A stretch of DNA of 64,000 nucleotides from Parasphingorhabdus sp. (GTDB lineage: Bacteria > Pseudomonadota > Alphaproteobacteria > Sphingomonadales > Sphingomonadaceae), in assembly GCA_030373505.1 (NCBI GenBank), contig JAUCYS010000005.1:124001-188000 (forward strand), given 5' to 3'. Under the pieces are notes generated by a model, which made no database searches, was not told the DNA's origin, and worked only from the letters and a program-made list of their open reading frames with translations. Of the stretch, positions 1 to 8,151 are shown piece after piece. Made by a program: the position numbers and the translations under genes. Every line of letters begins with the position of its first letter. Position 1 is the stretch's first letter.

Positions 1-496
1 CGCTGGCCAGCACCGCCTCGGAGGCGTCGAGCCCGATGATCTCCTCGATCTCCTTGCGCACCCGTTCCGGCTCGGCGGCGGGCAGATCGATCTTGTTGAG
101 CACCGGAATGATCTCGTGGTCATGCTCGATCGACTGGTAGACATTGGCCAGGGTCTGCGCTTCCACGCCCTGCGCCGCATCGACCACCAGCAGCGCGCCC
201 TCGCACGCCGCCAGGCTCCGCGACACTTCATAGGCGAAGTCGACATGGCCCGGCGTGTCCATCAGGCTGAGCTCATAAGTCTCGCCGTCCTTCGCGGTAT
301 AGTTCAGCCGCACCGTCTGCGCCTTGATCGTGATGCCGCGCTCTTTCTCGATATCCATATTGTCGAGCACCTGCTCGCTCATCTCGCGCTCGGTCAGCCC
401 GCCGGTCTGCTGGATCAGCCGGTCGGCGAGGGTCGATTTGCCATGGTCGATATGGGCGATGATGGCGAAATTGCGGATATGGCTTTGCTCGGTCAT
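1..496 (-). CDS. lepA: Elongation factor 4 (LepA), N-terminal part, cut by the window edge
   Basis: The reverse strand opens with ATG at 496 and runs off the left edge, so about 165 residues of a protein of usually about 600 are visible. The translation begins [20 protein letters not shown]. It has the G1 loop AHIDHGKST at residues 14-22, the G3 motif DTPGH near residue 80 and the G4 motif NKID near residue 133, in the order of a translational GTPase. The phrase [20 protein letters not shown] is typical of LepA rather than EF-G or TypA. LepA is a ribosome-associated GTPase acting in translation. The 3' end and any downstream partner are outside the window. Confidence 0.95.
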   Translation of the reverse strand, partial: MTEQSHIRNFAIIAHIDHGKSTLADRLIQQTGGLTEREMSEQVLDNMDIEKERGITIKAQTVRLNYTAKDGETYELSLMDTPGHVDFAYEVSRSLAACEGALLVVDAAQGVEAQTLANVYQSIEHDHEIIPVLNKIDLPAAEPERVRKEIEEIIGLDASEAVLAS

Positions 497-1098
497 CCGC
501 GCCCGTTAGCAGGGGCGGTGCGGGTTGTCAGCAGGAAACGACGGTGGCAGGCGGCGGCGGACGGGGTGCCGGTATCTCGTCCGGGCCCCAGATGAACTTG
601 ACAAACTTTACAGGGTTATATTCTGGAAAAGCCGCGGGCCTATCGGAAAGAGGTTTTTTGCATTTTTTCCTTAAAAAACAGTCCCTAGATTCCATTTTTC
701 AACAACACTTCTGAGAATACGCCAAAAGAAGCGGCGACAGTCCCCGGGCAGCGCGCGCTAGTTCCGGTCCAGATGCAAAAGGGCGATTCGATTGTCAAAG
801 AGCCATGGGGAATATGGCATAAAGCGGGATATGTAGGAAAGGCAGTTGGACACCCACCATCCTCCCTGTCGCGAAGCGACGGGGAGGTGGCATTCGCCGA
901 AGCCCTGGCGAAGGCGGATGACGGAGGGGCGGGTGCGGCAATCACCGCCCTTCGAGAGCAACCCCGATCTCCAAGCTTGGCGCCATGCCCAACCGGCCCC
1001 TCCACCATCCTGCAGTCGATCAACGAATCTCATTGCTTTGGTAATTACCAGCTATTCTCCGCCTTGCCCGCCTCCCCGCAAGCCGCTAATTCCCACCC
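497..1098. other. About 600 bp without a convincing gene
   Basis: This gap lies between divergent lepA and a small plus-strand gene. It holds a hairpin repeat at 861-912 (listed separately) and a T-rich stretch at 650-680. A promoter-like pair, TTGACA at 598-603 and TATTCT at 619-624, has a spacer of only 15 bases and no gene close behind it. Open frames of 90-190 codons cross the gap on both strands, but they have no ribosome binding site, read through the repeat, and translate to Arg/Pro/Ser-rich sequence without recognisable motifs. I treat them as chance. Confidence 0.5.
861..912. repeat. GC-rich double-hairpin intergenic repeat
   Basis: Bases 861-872 pair with 876-887 (12 bp with one G-T pair) around a three-base loop, GAA. 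Bases 893-898 (TTCGCC) pair with 907-912 (GGCGAA) around an eight-base loop. Two adjoining hairpins of this kind, followed by a CGGAGGGG-type sequence, are characteristic of short palindromic intergenic repeats in sphingomonad genomes. I saw no second copy in this window, so calling it a repeat family rests on general knowledge rather than on copies seen here. Confidence 0.55.
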
Positions 1099-1275
1099 AT
1101 GCGCACCCGCCTCTCCATCTGCCGCAAGAAAAGGCGCTTCCCAAGCGAAGCCGAGGCCATTGCCGCCGCGCAGGCCGCCGCCATCACGCTGCGCCCCTAT
1201 CACTGCGATCGCTGCCATCTTTATCATCTGACCGGCCGGACCAGAGGCAAGCGCCGCCTGCCGGTGGCCGGATAG
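1099..1275 (+). CDS. Small basic CxxC protein, 58 aa, unknown function
   Basis: ATG at 1099 opens a 58-codon frame ending in TAG at 1273-1275. The protein is basic, starts MRTRLSICRKKRRF, has an Ala/Glu-rich helix (SEAEAIAAAQAAA, residues 16-28) and then YHCDRCHLYHLTGR, which gives a CxxC pair at residues 36 and 39 flanked by histidines. That arrangement suggests a small metal-binding fold. I recall similar short proteins in sphingomonads, with the same CDRCHxxHLT core, annotated only as hypothetical. There is no strong ribosome binding site, so coding status rests on the protein pattern. Function is unknown. Confidence 0.7.
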   Translation: MRTRLSICRKKRRFPSEAEAIAAAQAAAITLRPYHCDRCHLYHLTGRTRGKRRLPVAG

Positions 1276-1345
1276 GCCCTTGCCGCTGCGGCGCCTGCAC
1301 CCGGCGCGCGGGCGCCCTGCCCGGCCGCATTGCGCTGCCCCGCCC

Positions 1346-1363
1346 CTGTCACAAACATGCAAT
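1346..1363 (+). promoter_or_regulatory. Possible Pho box upstream of the porin gene
   Basis: CTGTCAC-AAAC-ATGCAAT has the 7-4-7 direct-repeat layout of a PhoB site (consensus CTGTCAT-N4-CTGTCAT). The first half matches 6 of 7 and the second 4 of 7. It lies about 80 bp before the porin start, in the right orientation. A perfect inverted repeat, TTGCCAT-CAA-ATGGCAA, follows at 1368-1384. The link to phosphate control is inferred from the neighbouring genes. Confidence 0.35.
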
Positions 1364-1443
1364 AAATTTGCCATCAAATGGCAACGCATCGGTCATATTG
1401 CGCTCATCAACTTGAAACCAGAACGCAACAGACAGGCCCTTTG

Positions 1444-2838
1444 ATGAAAACCCCGATGCTCAAGACAATTGGTCTGCTGGCCGGAACCGCAGCGATGGCC
1501 CTCCATCCGGCGGCGGCTATGGCAGCGCCGATTTCCGAGGAACAGGCCGCCGCATTGCTGAGCAAGCTCGAAAGCCTGGAGCGCGAAGTCGCCGATCTGA
1601 AGGCGCAGCTGGGCACCGTCCGGCAGGACCAGCAGCTCTCAACCAGCGCGATTGCCGCGACCGATGCGAAGGTTGCCGCGACCGAAGAGAAGCTGGCGCA
1701 GCAGCAGCCGGCCAGAATCGCGTTCAAGGGTGCACCGGAGATCAAAGCTGAAGACGGCTGGAGCTTCAAGCCGCGCGGACGCATCCTGATCGATGCCGGC
1801 ACGGTCAACGCGCCGGACAGCATCGTCGACGCCGGTCTTGGCTTTGCCAGCGAGGCGCGGCGCGTCCGGCTGGGTGCCTCGGGCACGATCCCGGGCGGCT
1901 TCGGTTACAAGCTGGAAGCGGATTTTGCCGGCAATGATGTGGAGCTGACCGACGCCTTTTTCACCTATGAGCATGGCGGGCTGACGCTGACCGCGGGCCA
2001 GCACAATAATTTCCAGGGGCTGGAGGAACTGTCGAGCAGCAATGACACCAGCTTTATCGAGCGCGCCGGCTATACCGACGCCTTCGGTTTCGAGCGCCGG
2101 GTCGGACTTTCGGCGCAATATGGCCTGTCCGACCTGTTGTTCCAGGCGGGCCTGTTCACCAGCAATAGCGGCGATCTCAACAATGACGAGAATAATGCCG
2201 TCGGCTTCGATATCCGCGCCGTGGCAATGCCGAAATTCGGCGCGGTCCAGACCCATTTCGGCGCGTCCTACCATTATCGCGATCTCGGCGACGCTATACC
2301 GTCGCGCCGCTATCGCCAGCGCCCGGCGGTCCATTTCACCGACACGCGCTTCATCGACACCGGCACGATTGGCAATGCGGAGTCAGAGACCAGCTATGGG
2401 CTGGAGGCAGCGCTGATCGCCGGCCGCTTTCACGCTGCAGCGGAGACCCACTGGCTGAAACTGAACCGGACCGGCGCACTGGCCGATCCGACCTTTTTCG
2501 GCGGCTCGGTAGAAGCCGGTCTTTTCCTGACCGACGATAGGCGCGGCTACAAGGACGGGATTTTCAAGGGCGTCAAGGTGTCCAACCCGGTCGGCGCAGG
2601 CGGCATCGGCGCCTGGCAGGTCAATGTCCGCTATGACCGGCTGGACCTGAACGACGCCGGCTTTACCGGCGGCAGCCAGAATGGCTATCAGGCCTCGCTG
2701 ATATGGACGCCGGTCGACTATGTCCGCTTCCTGCTGTCCTATTCGAAGCTCGACTATGGCAATGCCGCCATTCTGGCCGCCGGCAGCGGCGATTATGATG
2801 TCGACACGGTTGCCGGGCGGTTCCAGATCAGCTTCTGA
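1444..2838 (+). CDS. Phosphate-selective porin, OprP/OprO type
   Basis: The 464-residue product has a Sec signal peptide (MKTPMLKTIGLLAGTAAMAL, cleavage after AAAMAA). A short coiled coil follows (residues about 31-80, KLESLEREVADLK...), then a beta-barrel with alternating aromatic and polar residues, ending TVAGRFQISF with the usual terminal Phe. A coiled-coil N terminus followed by RGRILIDAG and a 16-strand barrel fits the porin O/P family, outer-membrane trimers that take up phosphate or polyphosphate. I chose ATG 1444 because it starts a proper signal peptide; the upstream ATG at 1378 would add 22 non-signal residues and sits inside an inverted repeat. phoU and pstS next door support a phosphate role. 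Confidence 0.88.
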   Translation: MKTPMLKTIGLLAGTAAMALHPAAAMAAPISEEQAAALLSKLESLEREVADLKAQLGTVRQDQQLSTSAIAATDAKVAATEEKLAQQQPARIAFKGAPEIKAEDGWSFKPRGRILIDAGTVNAPDSIVDAGLGFASEARRVRLGASGTIPGGFGYKLEADFAGNDVELTDAFFTYEHGGLTLTAGQHNNFQGLEELSSSNDTSFIERAGYTDAFGFERRVGLSAQYGLSDLLFQAGLFTSNSGDLNNDENNAVGFDIRAVAMPKFGAVQTHFGASYHYRDLGDAIPSRRYRQRPAVHFTDTRFIDTGTIGNAESETSYGLEAALIAGRFHAAAETHWLKLNRTGALADPTFFGGSVEAGLFLTDDRRGYKDGIFKGVKVSNPVGAGGIGAWQVNVRYDRLDLNDAGFTGGSQNGYQASLIWTPVDYVRFLLSYSKLDYGNAAILAAGSGDYDVDTVAGRFQISF

Positions 2839-2865
2839 TCCGGGCTATTCGCAAGGGCTGGCCGC

Positions 2866-3603
2866 TCAGCCGATCAGCAGATCCTGCTTGTCGGCCCAGC
2901 TCGGCCCGGCGACATCGTCGCCCTTGGTCCGGTCCGGCATCTGCCGGCCGGTTTCGGCGAAATAGCTGAGCTCGGCGATATTGGTCGCATGGTCGCCAAT
3001 CCGCTCGAGATTTTTCGCAATGAACAGCAGATGGGCGGATTCGCTGATATGCGCCGGATTTTCGATCATATAGGTGATGATCGAGCGAAAGAAGCTGGTG
3101 TAGAAATTGTCCAGCGTCTGGTCGCGCGCCCAGACCGAGACCGACAGGTCGATATCGCCATCGGCATAGGCCTGGAAGGAATCCTGCACCAGTTCGGCAG
3201 CGATCTTGGCCATCGAGGGCAATAGCGCCACCGGCTCGATCTGCTGGCTCGATTCCGCCACCAGCGGCACCCGCTTGGCGATATTCTTGGCATAGTCGCC
3301 GATCCGCTCGGCCAGGCTGGAAATCTTGAACGTGGCGATCAGCTGGCGCAGATCGTCCGCCATCGGCGCGCGCAGAGCGATCGTCTGAATCGACAGGCTG
3401 TCGATCCGGCGTTCCAGCTCGTCGATTTCGCGGTCATCGGCAACCACCGCCTCGGCCAGCGCCAGATCCTTGCGCTCAAGCGCCTCGATCGCCCGGGTGA
3501 TGGCCCGGGTGCTCTTGTCCCCCATCTCCAGAACCATGGCGCGGAGATCGTGAATTTCCGCGTCAAAAGCGGTCACGGTATGTTGGGCGGTACTCAGATT
3601 CAT
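2866..3603 (-). CDS. phoU: Phosphate-specific transport accessory protein PhoU
   Basis: The 245-residue soluble helical protein starts MNLSTAQHTVTAFDAEIHDL and carries two PhoU repeats (about residues 18-105 and 120-210). Each has the family pattern of acidic and hydrophobic helix residues, such as ADDREIDELERRID and ERIGDYAKNIAKR in the first and ERIGDHATNIAE in the second. PhoU links the Pst phosphate transporter to the PhoR kinase and represses the Pho regulon when phosphate is plentiful. It lies convergent to the porin gene and downstream of pstS on the same strand, but a terminator at 3691-3721 separates it from pstS. pstC, pstA and pstB are not here. Confidence 0.95.
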   Translation of the reverse strand: MNLSTAQHTVTAFDAEIHDLRAMVLEMGDKSTRAITRAIEALERKDLALAEAVVADDREIDELERRIDSLSIQTIALRAPMADDLRQLIATFKISSLAERIGDYAKNIAKRVPLVAESSQQIEPVALLPSMAKIAAELVQDSFQAYADGDIDLSVSVWARDQTLDNFYTSFFRSIITYMIENPAHISESAHLLFIAKNLERIGDHATNIAELSYFAETGRQMPDRTKGDDVAGPSWADKQDLLIG

Positions 3604-3614
3604 TGGACTTCCTC

Positions 3615-3648
3615 GTTACAATTTCGTCCATTGTAACAAAAATGTCAT
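3615..3648. promoter_or_regulatory. Inverted repeat and Pho-box-like repeat in front of phoU
   Basis: GTTACAAT (3615-3622) and ATTGTAAC (3630-3637) form a perfect 8-bp inverted repeat with a 7-base spacer, ending 12 bases before the phoU start. Overlapping it, TTGTAAC-AAAA-ATGTCAT (3631-3648) has the 7-4-7 spacing of a PhoB site, but it reads on the plus strand, opposite to phoU. It may be an operator or a structured leader; the orientation weakens the Pho-box reading. Confidence 0.35.
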
Positions 3649-3690
3649 ATAAAAAGCAACTCATTTGCAATCACGCGCCCACCGGGCACG

Positions 3691-3721
3691 AAAAAGGGGG
3701 CCGTTGTTGCCAACAGCCCCC
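3691..3721 (-). terminator. Rho-independent terminator after pstS
   Basis: GGGGGC (3696-3701) pairs with GCCCCC (3716-3721) and GTTG (3703-3706) with CAAC (3711-3714), around a four-base loop and one mismatch. Read on the minus strand, the stem is followed by five T (3695-3691). It lies about 65 bp past the pstS stop codon and separates pstS from phoU. Confidence 0.85.
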
Positions 3722-3784
3722 CGATAAATGCTCCAGGATTTCAACATCCTGCTGATCCCTTGACGGATCGGAGGAGACGCTCGC

Positions 3785-4825
3785 CTATTGCAGTTCGTCT
3801 TTGGTCAGAACCGGCAGGCTCTTCGCTGCCGCGACCATTTTCGTCCGGGTTTCGTCCGGCGAAGCGATCAGGCCAGCCTTGACCAGATAGCCGTCGCGGG
3901 TACCGGCGTTGACGAATTCGGTGACATATTCCTGGATGCCCGGGATGACGCCGACATGCTGTTTCTTGACATAGATGAACAGCGGCCGCGCACCGGGATA
4001 TTCACCGGATGCGATCGCCTCATAGGTAGGCGTGACGCCCGAGATGGGAATACCGCGCACCGTGTCGAGATTTTCCTCGAGGAAGCTGTAGCCGAAGATA
4101 CCGACCGCATTAGGATTGGATTTCAGCTTCTGGACAATCAGATTGTCATTTTCGCCGGCATCCAGATAAGGCCCGTCGGTGCGGATCTCGTGACAGACCG
4201 CTTCAAACTCTTCCTTGTTGCTGTCTTTCAGCGCCTTGGTCGCGGGATCGGTCTTGCAGCCGACTTCCATGATCAGCTCGGTCAGCGCGTCGCGCGTGCC
4301 CGATGTCGATGGCGGTCCATAGACGCTGATCGGCTTGGATGGCAGCGAGGGATCGATGTCCGACCATTTCTTGTAGCTATTTTCCTTGCCGAACGGTTTC
4401 GCGGCGATCGCCTTGTAAATCTGCTCGGGGGTCAGAGTGAAGCCCGGGCCTTCCTTGGACTGAGCGACAGCGATACCGTCGATGCCGACAATGATTTCGG
4501 AGACGTCGGTGACGCCATTGGTCTGGCACAGTTCAAATTCCGTCGCCTTCATCCGCCGCGAGGCATTTTCGATATCGGGCGTGTCGGCGCCGACTCCCGA
4601 GCAGAACAGGCTCATGCCTGCGCCGGTACCGGTCGATTCCAGAACCGGTGCCTTGAAGCTGCCGGAAGCAACAAAATTTTCCGAAACCGCCTTGGCGAAG
4701 GGAAATACGGTGGAGGAGCCGACGATGCGGATCTGGTCGCGGGTTCCGCCGCCGCTGCCGGCCTGATTTTCACAGCCGGCCAAAGCGACCGTCGCCAGTG
4801 CGATTATTGCCAATTTGCTTTTCAT
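3785..4825 (-). CDS. pstS: Phosphate ABC transporter substrate-binding lipoprotein PstS
   Basis: The 346-residue product begins MKSKLAIIALATVALAGCEN, a lipoprotein signal with lipobox LAGC. The mature part opens with RIVGSSTVFPFAKAVSENF, the phosphate-binding loop region of PstS, followed by GTGAGMSLFC and PPSTSGTRDALTEL. It captures periplasmic phosphate for the PstCAB importer. ATG 4825 was chosen because AAGGAA precedes it by six bases and it starts the signal peptide; an in-frame ATG ten codons upstream lacks these. pstCAB must be elsewhere. A Pho-box-like repeat lies at 4905-4922. Confidence 0.95.
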   Translation of the reverse strand: MKSKLAIIALATVALAGCENQAGSGGGTRDQIRIVGSSTVFPFAKAVSENFVASGSFKAPVLESTGTGAGMSLFCSGVGADTPDIENASRRMKATEFELCQTNGVTDVSEIIVGIDGIAVAQSKEGPGFTLTPEQIYKAIAAKPFGKENSYKKWSDIDPSLPSKPISVYGPPSTSGTRDALTELIMEVGCKTDPATKALKDSNKEEFEAVCHEIRTDGPYLDAGENDNLIVQKLKSNPNAVGIFGYSFLEENLDTVRGIPISGVTPTYEAIASGEYPGARPLFIYVKKQHVGVIPGIQEYVTEFVNAGTRDGYLVKAGLIASPDETRTKMVAAAKSLPVLTKDELQ

Positions 4826-4904
4826 CAAAATTTCCTTGCTGAAGATTGCTTTCACACCGAAAATTCCTGTGCGATCGTTCGATCACGGCCTCTACCGCTG
4901 ATCC

Positions 4905-4922
4905 ATGACCGCAGGATTACAT
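4905..4922 (-). promoter_or_regulatory. Possible Pho box upstream of pstS
   Basis: On the minus strand the sequence reads ATGTAAT-CCTG-CGGTCAT. It has 7-4-7 spacing, with 5 of 7 and 6 of 7 matches to the CTGTCAT half-site, and is oriented toward pstS about 80 bp before its start. This is the best of the three candidates in the phosphate block. Confidence 0.45.
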
Positions 4923-4969
4923 AAATATTTCACTATTGTTGCAGAGTAGGCCAGCCGGGCCGTCGCCCG

Positions 4970-5602
4970 CTAGCGCGGCGCTCTTTGCATCGCCTCCAGC
5001 GGCGGGCTTTCCGGTGTCGCGTGGAACAGTTCGAGCCGTTCGAAACCCAGGCTGTTGTAAAAGCGACGGTTCGCCGGATTGCTGTTTTCCAGATAGGCCA
5101 TCGTGCCGCTCCGGTCGCAGGCAACCAGCACCGGCTCCAGCAGCCGGCGGCCCAGCCCCCTGCCCCGGCCCGCGCTGGCCACGCCGACCGTGAAAAGATA
5201 GGCATGCGGCTCGGCGGGATGATGTTTTGCCATGGCCTCCCCTGCTGCCTTGCCGCGCATCAGCGCCCCGAGCCCGCCGCTGGCAAGCAGGCCCCAGTAG
5301 GTTTGCAGCATCCCCGCCGGGGAAGAATCGGCCCTGTCGCCGGGCAACAGCCACATGGCGGCAGCGCGGCCCTCGCCATCCTCCTGCAATAGCTGGCAAA
5401 ACCCGTTAGGCGCGTAGATATGGCGCGCCAGATTGGCGAAGGTCCGCCGCATCGGATCGAAACCCCCGAACAGCCAGCGGTTGAAAGGATCCTCGCGAAA
5501 GGCATCGGCGGTGATATCGGCGAGCTCGGCCACGCTCTCGATGCCCACTCTCACAATGCCCGGCGCGGGCGCAATATCCGATGCGGTCAGCACCGGCACC
5601 AA
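4970..5602 (-). CDS. GNAT-family N-acetyltransferase
   Basis: The 210-residue product shows the acetyl-CoA-binding motif GRGRGLGRRLLEPVL near residues 147-161. The preceding strand is YLFTVGVASA, and a C-terminal NSNPANRRFYNSLGF segment is typical of motif B of GNAT enzymes. The N terminus (ITADAFREDPFNRWLF) resembles the subfamily that acetylates small molecules. The substrate cannot be told from sequence. The start lies only 12 bp after the mrcA stop on the same strand, so it is probably co-transcribed with the amidase and PBP1A genes. Confidence 0.8.
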   Translation of the reverse strand: MVPVLTASDIAPAPGIVRVGIESVAELADITADAFREDPFNRWLFGGFDPMRRTFANLARHIYAPNGFCQLLQEDGEGRAAAMWLLPGDRADSSPAGMLQTYWGLLASGGLGALMRGKAAGEAMAKHHPAEPHAYLFTVGVASAGRGRGLGRRLLEPVLVACDRSGTMAYLENSNPANRRFYNSLGFERLELFHATPESPPLEAMQRAPR

Positions 5603-5614
5603 AGCCGGACGCAG

Positions 5615-8143
5615 TTAATAGATGCCGCCTTCCGCCTGCAGGAACTCGTCGTCATTCCGGGCCGGGCCGCGGTTGCGACGGGCTTCCAGTGCGCGCGCCT
5701 GGGCGGCGGCCCGTTCCGCGAGCAATTGCGCCTTGCGGGCTTCCAGCCGGGCCAGCAGTTCGTCCTTGCGGATCGACCGGCGCGGTTCGGTTTCGGGCTT
5801 GAACACGTCCCAGATCACCGGCGATTTCGGATCGTCGGTGGGCCAGCCGCCATAGACCCGCTTGCCGGTCCTGCGGTCGACCCGCACCATGCGCACGCCC
5901 TTGGGCGCCACAAAAGGCGTCTTCGGCATGCCCGCCATCGCCTTTTCGGCAAAACGCCGGAACACGGGCGCAGCGAGCGTGCCGCCCTGGGCATAGCCGC
6001 CCATATTGCGCGGCTGGTCATAGCCCAGATAGACGCCGGCCACCATGTCGGGAGAGCCGCCGACGAACCAGACATTGGTCGGGCCGCTGGTCGTGCCGGT
6101 CTTGCCGAACAGGGGCCGCTCGAGGCTTCTCAGATTCTGGGCCGTACCCCGAGTGATCACGCCCTGCAGGATATCGATCATCTGATAGGCGGTCATCGGA
6201 TCCATCAGCTGCTTGCCGGCCGGACGCGGTCGCGGCATCGGCTGTCCGTCCCAGTCGCTGCTGTTGCAATTTTCGCAGTTCCGCTTGTCGGCGCGGAAGA
6301 TCACCTTGCCCTTGCGGTCCTGGACGAAGTCGATGACCGTCGGCTGCAGTTCGCGCCCGTGATTGGCGAGCATCGAATAGGCATTGGTCAGCTTCATCAC
6401 CGTGGTGTCGCCGGCACCCAGCGCAAAGGCCAGATAAGGCTTATAGTCGCCGATCCCCATGGTCTTGATCGTCTTGACGACATTTTCCATGCCGGCGTCA
6501 TTGGCCGCGCGTACCGTCATCAGGTTGCGCGACTGCTCGACGCCCCAGCGCAGCGTCCGCTCACCAGCGCCGCGGGAATTGCCGAAATTGCGGAAACATT
6601 TCCGGCCCAGCGAGGCCGACTGGAAGACACAGAAGGGCGCGTCGGCGATCAGCGTCGCCGGGGTCATGCCATGTTCCAGCGCGGTCGCGTAGACGAACGG
6701 CTTGATCGTGGAGCCCGGTTGCCGCTCGGCCTGGGTCGCGCGGTTGAACGAGCTCATGCGGTCATCAAACCCGCCCTGCATTGCCCATATCCGGCCATTG
6801 CGCGGATTCTGCACCACCATGCCGCCGGAAACTTCCGGGACATTTTCAATCCGGTAGCGGCTGCCGCCCAGCGGACTGACGGCGATAATATCGCCCGCCT
6901 TCAGCGCCGACGGGACCGAATTCACCTGTCCCGTGGTGCCGTCCGGAAAGCCGATTTCCGCTCCGCCACCGGCGGTGTTCAGTGCGACCGCAATCTGCCA
7001 GTTCTCATAGTCCGTATTGATAAAGGTCGAAGCGAGGCGCTGGGCCCACTGGTCGTCAATCTCGATCTTGTTGATCGGCCCGCTCCAGCCCTTGCCGCTG
7101 CTGTAGCGAAGCAGTCCGCTGCGCAGCGCATCCTTGGCATATTCCTGCAGCTCCGGGTTCAGCGACGTGCGCACCCACAGGCCGCCGGAATAGACGCTGT
7201 AGGGACCGGCCTTTTCATTTTCGCCGAATTTTTCGATCAGCTGGCGCCGGACTTCCTCGATGAAATAGCCCCCGACCCGGTCGAACCGGCGTCCTCCGCC
7301 GGAAATCGTGCCGAGCGGCTGGGCCGAAGCCGTCTGATATTGCGCATCGCTGATCCAGCCATTGTCCCGCATCTCGCCCAGCACCCAGTTGCGCCGGCTG
7401 ATCGCACGCTGTTCATGCACTTCGGGACGATAGTTGGAAGGCCCCTTTGGCAGGATTGCCAGATAGGCGATTTCGTGCAGGGCCAGCGCATCGACATCCT
7501 TGCCGAAATAGGCCTGCGCGGCCGCCTGCACGCCATAGGCGTTGCGACCGAGGAAAATCTGGTTGAGATAGAGTTCGAGTATTTCTTCCTTGGTCAGCAC
7601 ATCCTCGATCCGGTAAGCCAGGATCGCCTCGCGCACTTTCCGGCGATAGGATACTTCGCTGCTCAGCAGCAGATTCTTTGCCACTTGCTGGGTGATGGTG
7701 GAAGCCCCCACCGGACGCCCGCTTTTGGTGATGTTGGTCAGGATGGCGGTAGCGATGCCGGGATAGTCCAGCCCGCCATGTTCAAAAAATGTGCGATCCT
7801 CGGCGGCCAGATAGGCGCGCACTAGGAGCGCGGGATATTCGGAGAATTCCAGCTGCACGCGCCGTTCGCGCGCATAGCTGTGTACCGGTTCGCCGTCATA
7901 GGCCCGGACCACGGTCGGCAGGGGCGGCTCATAGGTGCGCAGCGCATTGGCATCCGGCAAATCCCGGGCAAAGATCAGCCAGACGAGAAACCACCCGACT
8001 ATGCACAGTCCAAGAAAGGCGACGAGCAGCCGGAACCATTTTTTCTGCCAGAATTTTTCGATCCGCTCGAAAAAACTGCCCGTGCTTCGTTCCAGCTTGT
8101 AGGCGAGGCTTTCTCCAGCCGTATCTGACGCATCATTTACCAT
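5615..8143 (-). CDS. mrcA: Bifunctional penicillin-binding protein 1A
   Basis: The 842-residue class A PBP polymerises and cross-links peptidoglycan at the inner-membrane surface. A cytoplasmic N-terminal stretch is followed by one membrane helix (about residues 36-58). The GT51 glycosyltransferase domain has EDRTFFEHGG (catalytic Glu near 115) and GASTITQQVAKNLLLS near 146-161. An OB-like linker leads to the transpeptidase domain, with the nucleophile motif STIKPF near 478 and KTGTT near 683. A C-terminal tail rich in Arg, Ala and Glu follows. It lies directly behind the amidase gene on the same strand and 12 bp before a GNAT gene, so the three probably form a cell-wall operon. Confidence 0.95.
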   Translation of the reverse strand: MVNDASDTAGESLAYKLERSTGSFFERIEKFWQKKWFRLLVAFLGLCIVGWFLVWLIFARDLPDANALRTYEPPLPTVVRAYDGEPVHSYARERRVQLEFSEYPALLVRAYLAAEDRTFFEHGGLDYPGIATAILTNITKSGRPVGASTITQQVAKNLLLSSEVSYRRKVREAILAYRIEDVLTKEEILELYLNQIFLGRNAYGVQAAAQAYFGKDVDALALHEIAYLAILPKGPSNYRPEVHEQRAISRRNWVLGEMRDNGWISDAQYQTASAQPLGTISGGGRRFDRVGGYFIEEVRRQLIEKFGENEKAGPYSVYSGGLWVRTSLNPELQEYAKDALRSGLLRYSSGKGWSGPINKIEIDDQWAQRLASTFINTDYENWQIAVALNTAGGGAEIGFPDGTTGQVNSVPSALKAGDIIAVSPLGGSRYRIENVPEVSGGMVVQNPRNGRIWAMQGGFDDRMSSFNRATQAERQPGSTIKPFVYATALEHGMTPATLIADAPFCVFQSASLGRKCFRNFGNSRGAGERTLRWGVEQSRNLMTVRAANDAGMENVVKTIKTMGIGDYKPYLAFALGAGDTTVMKLTNAYSMLANHGRELQPTVIDFVQDRKGKVIFRADKRNCENCNSSDWDGQPMPRPRPAGKQLMDPMTAYQMIDILQGVITRGTAQNLRSLERPLFGKTGTTSGPTNVWFVGGSPDMVAGVYLGYDQPRNMGGYAQGGTLAAPVFRRFAEKAMAGMPKTPFVAPKGVRMVRVDRRTGKRVYGGWPTDDPKSPVIWDVFKPETEPRRSIRKDELLARLEARKAQLLAERAAAQARALEARRNRGPARNDDEFLQAEGGIY

Positions 8144-8151
8144 AGGCTCGG

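Noticed and set aside
598..680. Small RNA with promoter TTGACA/TATTCT and T-run end
   Set aside because: The spacer is only 15 bases and no stable hairpin precedes the T run, so support is too weak.
773..1231. Open frames of 90-190 codons in the lepA-porin gap (both strands)
   Set aside because: They cross the palindromic repeat, have no ribosome binding site, and translate to Arg/Pro/Ser-rich sequence without motifs.
5420..7825. 801-codon open frame opposite mrcA
   Set aside because: It is the complement of a clearly conserved penicillin-binding protein; long antisense frames are common in GC-rich DNA.
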